From an uncultured Rivibacter sp. (GTDB lineage: Bacteria; Pseudomonadota; Gammaproteobacteria; Burkholderiales; Burkholderiaceae), in contig CAMLLU010000010.1 of assembly GCA_946480925.1 (NCBI GenBank), forward strand, positions 1-64,000: a stretch of 64,000 bases of DNA, given 5' to 3'. Made by a program: the position numbers and the translations under genes. Positions within the stretch are counted from its first letter, which is position 1. Every line of letters begins with the position of its first letter. Shown one piece after another: positions 1 to 7,627 of the stretch. The notes below the pieces were generated by a model. That model worked only from the letters and a program-made list of their open reading frames with translations, was not told the origin of the DNA and did no database searches.

Positions 1-173
1 TGGAAGTGCTCAAGTGGACTGCCGAAGGAAAGACGGCGTGGGAGGTGGGGCAGATACTCGGCATCAGCGACCAGACGGTCACCCGGCACATCACCAGTGC
101 CATGCATAGGCTGGGGTGCGTGAACAAGGTGCAGGTCGTGGCGAAGGCGCTGCGGCTGGGGCTGTTGCACTGA
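1..173 (+). CDS. LuxR-family regulator, C-terminal HTH fragment (5' end outside window)
   Basis: Only the last 57 codons are present, in the frame that begins at base 3. They encode a LuxR/GerE helix-turn-helix: an EGKTAWEVGQILGIS segment followed by TVTRHI, the usual DNA-recognition helix region. This is nearly identical in layout to the C-termini of the next two genes, so this is a third tandem paralogue rather than an unrelated regulator. The stop lies 10 nt before the next start, so the two are probably cotranscribed. The ligand domain cannot be judged because it lies outside the window. The truncation is a window-edge effect, not evidence of a pseudogene. Confidence 0.85.
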   Translation, partial: EVLKWTAEGKTAWEVGQILGISDQTVTRHITSAMHRLGCVNKVQVVAKALRLGLLH

Positions 174-183
174 GGGCTGGGGT

Positions 184-903
184 ATGCGGCTGAGCGATTG
201 CCTCGAAGCTGTGAGGCGCGTCAATGGTGTGGATGAGTTGCGCAGCGAGACGATCCGCTTTGCGCAGCGGCTCGGGTTCGATTTCGTCTCGGTCACCGTC
301 GTGGTCGACCGAGCCGATGGTGTTGATTTCCATGGCGTAGACAACACGCCTGAAACCTATCGGCCGATCTTCGAGAACGATGCGCGGTCTCGGCGCGACC
401 CCGTGATGCAGCACTGCAAGTTGAACGTCGAGCCCATCGTCTGGCATCAGGGCACGTATGTGGATGCAGGGCTGGGAGAGCTCTGGGAAGAGCAGGCTCC
501 GCACGGCTACCGCTCTGGTATCGCTTTGGCTCTCCACCTGCCGGCAGGTCGGCACTTCATTGTGGGTATTGACCGCGACCAGACGGGACCGGGCAATCCA
601 GAGCATTGCTGGCAGCAAGCTGCGGAGCTGTTGTTGTTTGCCTGCTGTGCAGAGGGCGTAGCGACGCGGCTGCTCGTGCCGGGGCAAGGTACAGATGCTG
701 CCCTGCTCCCGAATCTTTCGTTGCGTGAGAAGGAGGTGCTGCAGTGGACGTTGGAGGGCAAGACGGCCTGGGAAATTGGGCGGATCCTCGGTATCAGTGA
801 TCAAACGGTGGTACGTCACCTCGGACATGCGGCGCAAAAGCTCGGATGTGTGAACAAGGTTCAGACGGTGGCGATGGCGCTGCGACTGGGGCTCATTAAC
901 TGA
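184..903 (+). CDS. LuxR-family regulator with autoinducer-binding domain (paralogue 2)
   Basis: The 239-residue length is typical of LuxR/TraR-type quorum regulators. Residues about 20-165 form the autoinducer-binding domain, with the conserved Asp-Pro pair in RRDPVMQHC and a Trp in IVWHQGTY. Residues about 175-235 are the GerE HTH (LREKEVLQWTLEGKTAWEIG). At the positions I align with the two aromatic AHL-contact residues of TraR (Trp57, Tyr61), this protein has Tyr and Phe, so ligand identity is uncertain. No luxI-type synthase is visible in the window, which makes it a candidate LuxR solo. It follows the upstream paralogue by 10 nt. Start ATG at 184; the ribosome binding site is G-rich but weak. 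Confidence 0.88.
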   Translation: MRLSDCLEAVRRVNGVDELRSETIRFAQRLGFDFVSVTVVVDRADGVDFHGVDNTPETYRPIFENDARSRRDPVMQHCKLNVEPIVWHQGTYVDAGLGELWEEQAPHGYRSGIALALHLPAGRHFIVGIDRDQTGPGNPEHCWQQAAELLLFACCAEGVATRLLVPGQGTDAALLPNLSLREKEVLQWTLEGKTAWEIGRILGISDQTVVRHLGHAAQKLGCVNKVQTVAMALRLGLIN

Positions 904-1087
904 AGCGTCGGCCGGGCTTTCGGGGCGCCTTTGCCGCATGAAACCGTGCTGCGTTGCGCAGTCTTGCTTTTGGGAGGCTGCCACAATATCGTGCTATTCG
1001 GTCACGAGGTGGAGTTGCTGCTCTGCTGATAAGGGGGCGCGCTGTTTAGGTGCGGCACGTGACTAGCAGCCCAGGAGCCTTTCTCAC

Positions 1088-1801
1088 ATGCTGCATGGTG
1101 GCTTTACGTCAGTGCTGGAAGCTCGCAACATCGAAGAGTTGCGCGGTGAAGTGGTGCGCTTCACGAAATGGCTGGGCTTTGACCTAGTGAACGCTTTTGT
1201 CGCTGTGGACAAGGCGGTTGGCGATACTCAGTTCTACTCCATTGACAACGCGCCGGATGGCTACCGGCAGACGTTTGAGAACATGGAGTTTGGCTACACC
1301 GATCCCGTGATGCAGCACTGCAAGCGTCACAGTACGCCCATCATCTGGGATCAAAAGACGTATCTCGAAAGCGGGCTGATCGAGCGGTGGGAGCATCAAG
1401 CGCCTTTCGGATATCGCACTGGCGTGGGCATGGCGTTGCACCTGCCAGAGGGAAAGCACTTCATGATCGGCGTAGACCGCGATCAGTCCCTGCCCCACCA
1501 TCCAACTGAAGTCACTCGTATCGTGGCGGACCTGCAGCTCTTTGCGGTGCATGCGCAGGATGCAGCCATGCGGCTACTGGTGCCAGCGGCGCCAGTTGTC
1601 GATATGCCGCAACTCACCGCTCGTGAGCTTGAAGCGCTGCGTTGGACCATGGACGGCAAGACTGCATGGGAGGTCGGAGCCATTCTGGGCATTAGCGAGC
1701 GGACGGCCGTGCTGCATGTGAACAATGCCATGCACAAGCTGGGCTGTAACAGCAAGCATCAGGCCGTCATCAAAGCCTTACGAATGGGCTTAATTCGTTG
1801 A
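1088..1801 (+). CDS. LuxR-family regulator with autoinducer-binding domain (paralogue 3)
   Basis: A 237-residue paralogue of the preceding gene with the same order: ligand domain (YTDPVMQHC, IIWDQKTY), then a C-terminal HTH (LTARELEALRWTMDGKTAWEVG). The aromatic pocket positions again read Tyr and Phe rather than Trp and Tyr. AGGAG at 1073-1077 supports the ATG at 1088. A 184-bp gap without a convincing gene separates it from paralogue 2, so it may have its own promoter. The next gene downstream encodes a double-glycine peptide preceded by a lux-box-like palindrome, which makes this the closest candidate regulator of the export module (inference). Confidence 0.88.
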   Translation: MLHGGFTSVLEARNIEELRGEVVRFTKWLGFDLVNAFVAVDKAVGDTQFYSIDNAPDGYRQTFENMEFGYTDPVMQHCKRHSTPIIWDQKTYLESGLIERWEHQAPFGYRTGVGMALHLPEGKHFMIGVDRDQSLPHHPTEVTRIVADLQLFAVHAQDAAMRLLVPAAPVVDMPQLTARELEALRWTMDGKTAWEVGAILGISERTAVLHVNNAMHKLGCNSKHQAVIKALRMGLIR

Positions 1802-1858
1802 TTTCACGCGCCTGAAGCGTGCTGCTTCTGTCCTGGAGCAGGTTTTCTAGGTGTTCGC

Positions 1859-1878
1859 ACCTGTAAGAGCTGACAGTT
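1859..1878 (+). promoter_or_regulatory. lux-box-like operator upstream of the double-glycine peptide gene
   Basis: The 20-bp sequence ACCTGTAAGAGCTGACAGTT matches the classical Vibrio fischeri lux box at 15 of 20 positions by my count, with both outer half-sites (ACCTGT and ACAG) intact. It lies 79 bp before the peptide start and directly downstream of three LuxR-type genes. CTGACA at 1870-1875 could act as a -35 element; no convincing -10 was found at standard spacing. Binding is inferred, not shown. Confidence 0.6.
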
Positions 1879-1956
1879 ACGCCGAGAGGCTGCTGCTGCT
1901 GCAATTTGCGTCATGCACGAAGCGTCGTGCGCATCGCAAAGCGTCTGGAGGACAGC

Positions 1957-2115
1957 ATGCAGCAGGCTCAGGAAAACAAGGTTGTTGTGGAAACCGAAGC
2001 CGCGAATGAAGTCGAATTCAAGACTTCTGAGCAGCACGCACCCGTTGAGCTGGACGCTGAGTTGCTTCGCCTTGTGGGCGGTGGTGCGGAATCCTCGCCT
2101 GTTAGGACTTGGTAA
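1957..2115 (+). CDS. Double-glycine-leader secreted peptide precursor
   Basis: A 52-residue precursor starting at ATG 1957 with GGAGG at 1947-1951. An in-frame upstream ATG at 1906 has no comparable ribosome site. The polar, acidic leader of about 42 residues ends in ELDAELLRLVGG, the pattern cut by C39 peptidases: Gly-Gly at -2/-1, Leu at -4 and -7, Glu at -8. The predicted mature product is about 10 residues, GAESSPVRTW (or 9 if cut one Gly later). No Cys is present and no modification enzyme is nearby. The matching exporter (HlyD and C39 ABC protein) follows in the same direction. Such a short core suits a signal peptide at least as well as a bacteriocin; the function is unknown. Confidence 0.72.
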   Translation: MQQAQENKVVVETEAANEVEFKTSEQHAPVELDAELLRLVGGGAESSPVRTW

Positions 2116-2236
2116 TCACAACAAGAAATGGGGTGTGCGCCCCGGGTACTCTCTCTCTCAGTCTTTTCGCGATCTCATGACTCGAACCTCCGTTTGTGTC
2201 AGGGATCGCGGTTGTTTTTCTGAAACCGAGAATTTC

Positions 2237-2635
2237 ATGGCGGACTTCTTCGCGCTGAATCGCGAGGCGACTTCGCCATCGGACCAGGCCATGTTCTGGA
2301 GCGCGCTCTGGTGTGGCCTGATGCTGACGGTGGTGTATGTCGGGCTCATCTGGCTGGTTGGCGGTGCCATCGATGCATCGGCTGCTGCCTGGCGGGTTGC
2401 CGTCGTGCTGTCGCTCACGCTGGCTTTGCTGGTGGGCGTGCGGCGTTACCGCCGCTCGGGTGAGCGCAAGCACGTGGTCATGCAGTGCCTGCTGGCGGTG
2501 TACCCGGCGGTGGCCGCGTTGTCCGCGGTTGGGGTCATCGCGCTGCCTGAGCCGTCGCTGTTGATGCTGGGTTCGGCGCTGGCGCTGCTGTTCTTCATGT
2601 TGCCCGTGATGCTGCCGCACACGGCACGGCGCTGA
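2237..2635 (+). CDS. Small four-helix membrane protein in peptide-export operon
   Basis: 132 residues from ATG 2237; an in-frame ATG at 2177 would add 20 residues, and neither has a strong ribosome site. I see four hydrophobic segments, at roughly residues 20-43, 50-68, 82-102 and 105-125, with a basic loop RRYRRSGERKH between the second and third. I recognise no family. Its place between the precursor gene and the HlyD gene suggests an immunity protein, peptide receptor or transport accessory (inference from position only). The stop is 23 nt before the HlyD start, so an operon is likely. Confidence 0.7.
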   Translation: MADFFALNREATSPSDQAMFWSALWCGLMLTVVYVGLIWLVGGAIDASAAAWRVAVVLSLTLALLVGVRRYRRSGERKHVVMQCLLAVYPAVAALSAVGVIALPEPSLLMLGSALALLFFMLPVMLPHTARR

Positions 2636-2658
2636 GCCACAACCGCAGACCTTCCGCC

Positions 2659-3909
2659 ATGGCCAGCCTCTTCCGCCCCGAAGCCATCGAGCACAAGCAG
2701 CAAGCTTGGCTGGGCGGCATTCAGCTGATCCGGCCGCTGTCGCTGACGGTGCTGACGCTCTTCATGCTGGGGTGCGCCGTGGCGGTGGTGGCCTTTCTGT
2801 TCGCCGGCCAATACACGCAGAAGGCTCGGGTCGCTGGCTACCTGGTGCCTGAAGGCGGTGTGATCGGGCTGCGGCCAGCGGTGGCCGGCACGGTGGTGCG
2901 GCGGTTGGTGGCTGAAGGGCAGGCCGTGCGCAAGGGCGAGGCGCTGTTCGAGTTGTCGCTCGACCAGCAGACGCTCACCGGCGGGACGCAGGCCGCGGTT
3001 CAGAAGACGTTGGCCGCACGCGAGGCGAGCCTGCAAGGCGCGGCGCGTCAGCGCAGCCAGTTCGTGGTCGAACAGCAAGCGAGCCTGGGGCGTCGCATCG
3101 AGCAGTTGCGCAGCGAGCAGAAGCAGCTCGACAGCGAGGCTGAGTTGCAACGTGGCCGCTTGGCGTTGGCCGAGCAGAACGAGGCTCAGTGGAAGTCGCT
3201 GCAGGCGGGCAACTTCGTTTCGCAGGCGCAGGTGCAAACCAAGACCGCGGAGGTGCTGAGCCTGAAGGCCGAGCTTCAGAAGCTCGAGCGTCAGCGCGGC
3301 TCATACCAGCGCGACATTGAAGAGCTGGAGGCCGAACGGCGCCAGCTTGTGTTGCGCATGCAAACGGAGCAAGGCGAAATCGAACGCGATCTGGCCGAAC
3401 TCGCGCAGATGGCGGTCGAAAACGAAGCGCGCAGCAGCTTGGTCGTGCGGGCTGAGCAAGACTGCGTGGTGACTGCCGTGCTCGCTGAGCCGGGCCAGAG
3501 CGTCTCGCCCACCACCACCTTGGCCAGCGTGGTGCCGGCCCAGGCGCCGCTGCGTGCGCACTTGTTCGCGCCGTCGAGCGCAGTGGGGTTCGTGCAGGCA
3601 GACCAGTCGGTGCTGCTGCGTTACCAGGCCTATCCGTACCAGAAGTTCGGGCAGCAGCCCGGGCGGGTGCTGCAGGTGTCGAAGACGCCCTTGCAGGCTA
3701 TAGAGCTGGCAGGGTTGCCGCTGGCGGGTAGCGCCAATGAGCCGATGTATCGCATTACCGTTGCGCTCGATCAGCAGGCGGTGCGCGCCTATGGCCGCGA
3801 GCAGGCGCTGGCCGCTGGCATGCAGCTCGAAGCTGACGTGTTGCTCGATCGCCGCAGCCTGATCGAGTGGATCTTCGAGCCGTTGATCGGCGTGGCGGGG
3901 CGGGTATGA
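2659..3909 (+). CDS. HlyD-family membrane fusion protein
   Basis: 416 residues with the CvaA/RaxA-like layout. There is a cytoplasmic N-terminus, one transmembrane helix at about 27-50, a lipoyl-like half (GYLVPEGGVIGLRPAVAGTVVRRLVAEGQAVRKGE), and a long Gln/Glu/Arg-rich coiled-coil hairpin at about 115-270. A second lipoyl half (VRAEQDCVVTAVLAEPGQSV) and a beta-barrel C-terminal part follow. It would link the inner-membrane exporter to a TolC-type outer-membrane channel, which is not encoded in this window. It lies 23 nt after the small membrane protein and 82 nt before the ABC transporter, on the same strand. Confidence 0.9.
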   Translation: MASLFRPEAIEHKQQAWLGGIQLIRPLSLTVLTLFMLGCAVAVVAFLFAGQYTQKARVAGYLVPEGGVIGLRPAVAGTVVRRLVAEGQAVRKGEALFELSLDQQTLTGGTQAAVQKTLAAREASLQGAARQRSQFVVEQQASLGRRIEQLRSEQKQLDSEAELQRGRLALAEQNEAQWKSLQAGNFVSQAQVQTKTAEVLSLKAELQKLERQRGSYQRDIEELEAERRQLVLRMQTEQGEIERDLAELAQMAVENEARSSLVVRAEQDCVVTAVLAEPGQSVSPTTTLASVVPAQAPLRAHLFAPSSAVGFVQADQSVLLRYQAYPYQKFGQQPGRVLQVSKTPLQAIELAGLPLAGSANEPMYRITVALDQQAVRAYGREQALAAGMQLEADVLLDRRSLIEWIFEPLIGVAGRV

Positions 3910-3961
3910 GGGCCGCAGCGCAGGGCCACTCGAGGCAAGGTCCGACCCTCTCGAAGGGTTG
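3910..3961. repeat. Dispersed intergenic repeat, copy A
   Basis: This stretch between the HlyD and ABC genes begins GGGCCGCAGCGC and ends with the small hairpin ACCCT-CTCGA-AGGGT (3945-3959). A recognisably similar sequence in the same orientation lies at 58279-58333, beginning with the identical GGGCCGCAGCGC. This looks like a REP/palindromic-unit family. Copy A has lost part of its stems. Confidence 0.55.
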
Positions 3962-3991
3962 CGCGTCGTATTCGGCGTGCGGGGTGCTGGC

Positions 3992-6145
3992 ATGACACGG
4001 CTGCTGCAACAGCTGCGCTTCGGCCTCGGCACGCAGACGCTGCCGATGCTGCTGCAGACCGAAGCGGCCGAGTGCGGCCTGGCTTGCCTGGCCATGGTGG
4101 CCAGCTACCACGGCCTGAAGACCGATCTGCCCACGTTGCGCCAGCGCTTCTCGCTGTCGCTGAAGGGGGCGACGCTGGCCGATCTGGTGCACATGGCCGG
4201 CCAGCTGCAGATGAACCCGCGTGCATTGCGCGCCGAGCTGTCGCAGCTGAACCAGCTGCAGCTGCCTTGCGTGTTGCACTGGGACTTGAACCATTTCGTG
4301 GTGCTCAGGGAGACGAGACGCGGAGAGGCCGTGATACACGACCCAGCGCGTGGCGTGCGGACGTTACCCATGTCAGAGGTATCGCTGCACTTCACGGGAG
4401 TGGCGCTGGAGTTGTTGCCCACGGCCGAATTCAAGCCGCGCAATGAGCGACAGGCGGTCACCTTGCCCCAGCTGCTGGGGCGGGTGACCGGCCTGAAGCG
4501 TTCTCTCGCACAGATCTTCATCCTGGCCGCGGCGCTTGAAGTGTTCATGCTGCTGTCGCCGTTCTTCCTGCAGTGGGTGGTGGACGGCGCACTGGTGAGC
4601 GCCGACCGCGACCTGCTCGTCACGCTGGGCTTGGGCTTCGGCTTGCTGGTGTTGTTGCAGGTGGCCACGGGGGCGATCCGTTCCTGGGCGGTGCTTTACC
4701 TGGCCAGCACGCTGAACCTGCAGTGGCTGGGCAATGTGTTCGCGCACCTGATGCGCCTGCCGGTGGCGTGGTTCGAGAAGCGCCACACCGGCGACGTGAT
4801 GTCGCGTTTCGGCGCGATCCGCCAGATCCAGCAGACGCTCACCACGAGCTTCCTCGAAGCGGTGCTCGATGGGCTGCTGGTGGTGGTGACGCTGGTGATG
4901 ATGTGGATCTACAGCGTCAAGCTCACGCTCATTGCGCTGGGCTGCGTGGCCGGCTATGCGCTGCTGCGCTGGGCGTTCTTCCGCCCGCTGCGCGACGCGA
5001 CCGAAGAGGCCATCGTGCACGACGCCAAGACGGCGAGCCACTTCCTCGAGTCGCTGCGCGGGGTGCAGGCCATCAAGCTGTTCAACCGCCAGGAAGATCG
5101 CCAGGCCCGCTTCCTGAACCTGGTGGTCGACGCGATGAATGCCGAGATCGCGACCAAGAAGCTCAACATCGGCTTCGGCGTGAGCCACAAGCTGATCTTC
5201 GGGCTGGAGCGCGTGGCGATCATCTGGGTGGGCGCACTGTTGGTGATGGACCGCAGTTTCTCGGTGGGCATGCTGTTCGCGTTCCTGGCCTACAAGGAGC
5301 AGTTCAGCACGCGGTTTGCCGGCCTGATCGACAAGCTCGTTGAGCTGAAGATGCTGAAGTTGCAAGGGGAGCGGCTGGCGGACATCGTGCTCAGCGAGCC
5401 CGAGGCCGGCCACGGTGCCTTGCTGGGTGCCGAGCAGAAGGCAGAAACGCCGGTGCGGCTGGAGCTGCGTGGCGTGGGGTTCCGTTATTCGGATACCGAG
5501 ACGCGCGTGCTGGACGGCTGCAGCCTCGCCATCGAGCCGGGCGAGTCGGTGGCGATCTCGGGCCCGTCGGGTTGTGGCAAGACCACGCTGCTCAAGCTCA
5601 TGCTGGGCATCCACGCGCCCGACGAAGGCGAGATCCTCGTCAACGGCATGACGCTGCGCCAGATGGGCCTGCCGGCCTGGCGGCGGCTTATTGGCACGGT
5701 GATGCAGGACGACCAGTTGTTTGCCGGCTCCATCATCGACAACATCGCGTTCTTCGACCCGAAGCCGGATCTGGACTGGGTGCAGGAATGCGCCAGGCTG
5801 GCTGCGGTGCACGACGAGATCGAAGCCATGCCGATGCGCTACCACACGCTGATCGGCGATATGGGCGCCAGCATTTCGGGCGGGCAGAAGCAGCGCATCC
5901 TCCTGGCGCGTGCCCTCTACAAGCGACCGCAGATCCTCTTTCTCGACGAGGCGACCAGCGCGCTGGACGTCGATCGCGAGCGCCTGGTGAACCAGGCGGT
6001 CAAGCAACTCAGGCTCACCCGCGTGATCGTCGCGCACCGGCCCGAAACCATTGCGTCGGCCGGCCGGGTGATCGTGCTGCAACAGGGCAAGGTGGCGCAG
6101 GATTTGCGCACCGTGCCCAATTTGACTGGTTCAGGAGCTAACTGA
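3992..6145 (+). CDS. C39-peptidase ABC exporter (bacteriocin/peptide type)
   Basis: 717 residues from ATG 3992; a TTG at 3959 in frame is less likely. The N-terminal C39 peptidase has Gln22, catalytic Cys28 (TEAAECGLACLAM), His101 (DLNHFVVL) and Asp117 (HDPARG), so all catalytic residues are in place. Transmembrane segments of the exporter fold span about 165-440. The ATPase has Walker A GPSGCGKTT, signature SGGQKQRI, Walker B ILFLDEATSALD and an H-loop VAHRPE. Such proteins cut double-glycine leaders and export the core peptide together with an HlyD partner. The cognate substrate is most likely the peptide at 1957. This is the last gene of the module before a strong hairpin. Confidence 0.93.
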   Translation: MTRLLQQLRFGLGTQTLPMLLQTEAAECGLACLAMVASYHGLKTDLPTLRQRFSLSLKGATLADLVHMAGQLQMNPRALRAELSQLNQLQLPCVLHWDLNHFVVLRETRRGEAVIHDPARGVRTLPMSEVSLHFTGVALELLPTAEFKPRNERQAVTLPQLLGRVTGLKRSLAQIFILAAALEVFMLLSPFFLQWVVDGALVSADRDLLVTLGLGFGLLVLLQVATGAIRSWAVLYLASTLNLQWLGNVFAHLMRLPVAWFEKRHTGDVMSRFGAIRQIQQTLTTSFLEAVLDGLLVVVTLVMMWIYSVKLTLIALGCVAGYALLRWAFFRPLRDATEEAIVHDAKTASHFLESLRGVQAIKLFNRQEDRQARFLNLVVDAMNAEIATKKLNIGFGVSHKLIFGLERVAIIWVGALLVMDRSFSVGMLFAFLAYKEQFSTRFAGLIDKLVELKMLKLQGERLADIVLSEPEAGHGALLGAEQKAETPVRLELRGVGFRYSDTETRVLDGCSLAIEPGESVAISGPSGCGKTTLLKLMLGIHAPDEGEILVNGMTLRQMGLPAWRRLIGTVMQDDQLFAGSIIDNIAFFDPKPDLDWVQECARLAAVHDEIEAMPMRYHTLIGDMGASISGGQKQRILLARALYKRPQILFLDEATSALDVDRERLVNQAVKQLRLTRVIVAHRPETIASAGRVIVLQQGKVAQDLRTVPNLTGSGAN

Positions 6146-6216
6146 GCATTCACTTACCAAGATAACTATCGCTGTCATCATGACGATCCAATAGCGTGTC
6201 GGGAGGCGCGCCCCCT

Positions 6217-6253
6217 ATCCTCTCAAACAAGAATTATTCTTGTTTGAGAGGAT
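6217..6253. terminator. 17-bp perfect inverted repeat with T-tract: terminator overlapping the next gene's ribosome site
   Basis: Arms 6217-6233 and 6237-6253 are perfectly complementary with a 3-nt TTA loop, followed by TTTCTTTTTT. This is a textbook intrinsic terminator for the export operon. It ends only 9 nt before the ATG at 6263, and the right arm contains GAGAGGA, the only plausible ribosome site of that gene. The hairpin could therefore both end transcription and mask translation start. It is AT-richer than its surroundings. Confidence 0.8.
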
Positions 6254-6262
6254 TTCTTTTTT

Positions 6263-6499
6263 ATGGCCAAGACAGCGACATTCGGTGTGATGCACCTGGG
6301 CATTGCTTTCAGCGTGAGCTACGCGCTCACTGGCAGCGTCGCGATCGCAGGTGCCATTACCTTCGTGGAGCCGCTGGTGAACACGGTGGCGCACTACTTC
6401 TTCGACAAATACTGGGGCCACCCGAGCCTGATGGCTTGGTGGCGGGGTCGCGCTCAGCGGCAAACGGTGCCGGTGGGCGCAGCGACTGGCGGCGCGTAG
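6263..6499 (+). CDS. DUF2061 family small membrane protein
   Basis: 78 residues with the DUF2061 pattern MAKTATFGVMHLGIAFSVSY...GSVAIAGAITFVEPLVNTVAHYFFDKYW. Two transmembrane helices are likely, at about 8-28 and 30-48. The family has no established function. Translation would need ribosome access to GAGAGGA at 6246-6252, which is locked in the right arm of the preceding hairpin, so expression may be conditional. It converges with the SDR gene just downstream (stops 5 nt apart). Confidence 0.85.
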   Translation: MAKTATFGVMHLGIAFSVSYALTGSVAIAGAITFVEPLVNTVAHYFFDKYWGHPSLMAWWRGRAQRQTVPVGAATGGA

Positions 6500-6503
6500 G
6501 AGG

Positions 6504-7277
6504 CTAGAAGTGAGCCAGGTAGCCGCCATCGACGGCCAGGACGTGGCCGGTGACATAGCTCGCGGCGGGTGAAGCGAGGAACACCACCGCGCCGGCGATC
6601 TCGTCCGGCTGGCCCCAGCGGCCGAGCGAAGTGCGCTGTCGCAGCCACTGCCGCGTATTGGGGTCGCTCACCAGCTGCGCATTGACTTCGGTGGCAAAAA
6701 AACCGGGGGCCACCGCGTTGACGTTGATGCCGCGTGGCCCGAGTTCGGCCGCCAGCGCGCGTGTCAGGGCTTCGAGGCCGCCCTTGGCGGCGGTATAGAC
6801 CGCGTCGCCTCCACGTGAAATCGGCCCGGCGATCGACGTGATGTTGACGATGCGTCCGCCGGCGGGCATGAGTGATGCGGCACGGCGGGCGATGTCGAAG
6901 GGCGCGACGAGATTGATGCCCAGGAGTCGACGCACGTCGTCGAGTGCGAAGGCATCGAGCGCACGGCGGTCTCGCTGGCCGACGTTGTTGACCAGGATGT
7001 CGAGCTGCCCATGCTGTTGGGCGATCCGTTCGAACGCCGCGGCCACGGCAGGCTCGTCGGCCACGTCGAAGGGCAGGGCGCTGGCGGCTCCCTCGGCGCT
7101 CGCGCCGGCTTCCTCGACGGCCGCGACGGCGGCCTGCAGCTTGGCGGTGTCTCGGCCGTTCACCAGCACCCAGGCGCCGGCCGCGGCCAATGCCCGCCCG
7201 ATGGCCAGCCCGAGGCCGGTGGATCCACCGGTGACCAGCGCAGTGCGACCTTGCAGCGAAAACGGGTTGTTCATCAT
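6504..7277 (-). CDS. SDR-family NAD(P)-dependent oxidoreductase
   Basis: 257 residues of a classical short-chain dehydrogenase. The Rossmann motif is TGGSTGLG near residue 17, followed by NNVG (usually NNAG), a catalytic Ser in NITSIAG, and YTAAK as the catalytic Tyr-x3-Lys. The ending VDGGYLAHF is typical. The substrate cannot be read from the sequence; gluconate 5-dehydrogenase-like or 3-oxoacyl reductase-like enzymes are both possible. The ATG at 7277 overlaps the stop of the upstream cysteine-cluster gene (ATGA), so the two are translationally coupled. An alternative in-frame ATG lies at 7274. Confidence 0.88.
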   Translation of the reverse strand: MMNNPFSLQGRTALVTGGSTGLGLAIGRALAAAGAWVLVNGRDTAKLQAAVAAVEEAGASAEGAASALPFDVADEPAVAAAFERIAQQHGQLDILVNNVGQRDRRALDAFALDDVRRLLGINLVAPFDIARRAASLMPAGGRIVNITSIAGPISRGGDAVYTAAKGGLEALTRALAAELGPRGINVNAVAPGFFATEVNAQLVSDPNTRQWLRQRTSLGRWGQPDEIAGAVVFLASPAASYVTGHVLAVDGGYLAHF

Positions 7278-7561
7278 GGCTGGCGTGAGTCGGTGGTGGT
7301 GCTGGTGGCCGGTGCGGTGTTGCATTCCATCCAGCCCAGCCAGCGCAAGGCTTGCTCCCTGGAATCCCCGCACATTTCGACCGATGGTTGCAGCGAACCA
7401 CAGACGGCCGGGCGCTCAGGTCGGCCGAACAAGCGGCAGCGCAGTTCGTCGTCGAGTTGGGCGCAAGGGACGCCGGCCGGTTTGCCGTGTGGGTGGCCGG
7501 GCAGCGGGGTGGAGATGGACGGCGCGATGCAGCAGGCGGCGCAGCCGGGGCGGCAGTTCAT
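7274..7561 (-). CDS. YkgJ-like cysteine-cluster protein
   Basis: 95 residues beginning [17 protein letters not shown], the Cys-x3-Cys-x2-Cys-Cys cluster of the YkgJ family (putative Zn/Fe binding), with further Cys at CAQ, CRLF, CGS and CGD. The length is typical of short members. Its function is not established. It overlaps the SDR start by 4 nt and is the first gene of that pair. Its 5' end faces mnmG, leaving 133 bp for two divergent promoters. Confidence 0.82.
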   Translation of the reverse strand: MNCRPGCAACCIAPSISTPLPGHPHGKPAGVPCAQLDDELRCRLFGRPERPAVCGSLQPSVEMCGDSREQALRWLGWMECNTAPATSTTTDSRQP

Positions 7562-7627
7562 GGCGGGATTGTCGCCCGGGGCGTTTTCGGCCTGCGGGGT
7601 GGGTATCCGCGCGGGTGACGCGCCGGC

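Noticed and set aside
938..1066. 42-codon cysteine-rich ORF between LuxR paralogues 2 and 3
   Set aside because: No ribosome site, no leader motif and no resemblance to the GG precursor; likely chance.
2128..2220. 31-codon ORF after the GG peptide as a second precursor
   Set aside because: No ribosome site, no GG or other leader motif, and it partly overlaps the alternative start region of the membrane protein.
4373..6082. 569-codon open frame antisense to the C39 ABC exporter
   Set aside because: Shadow of the exporter frame; no conserved motif, biased His/Arg/Gln/Leu composition.
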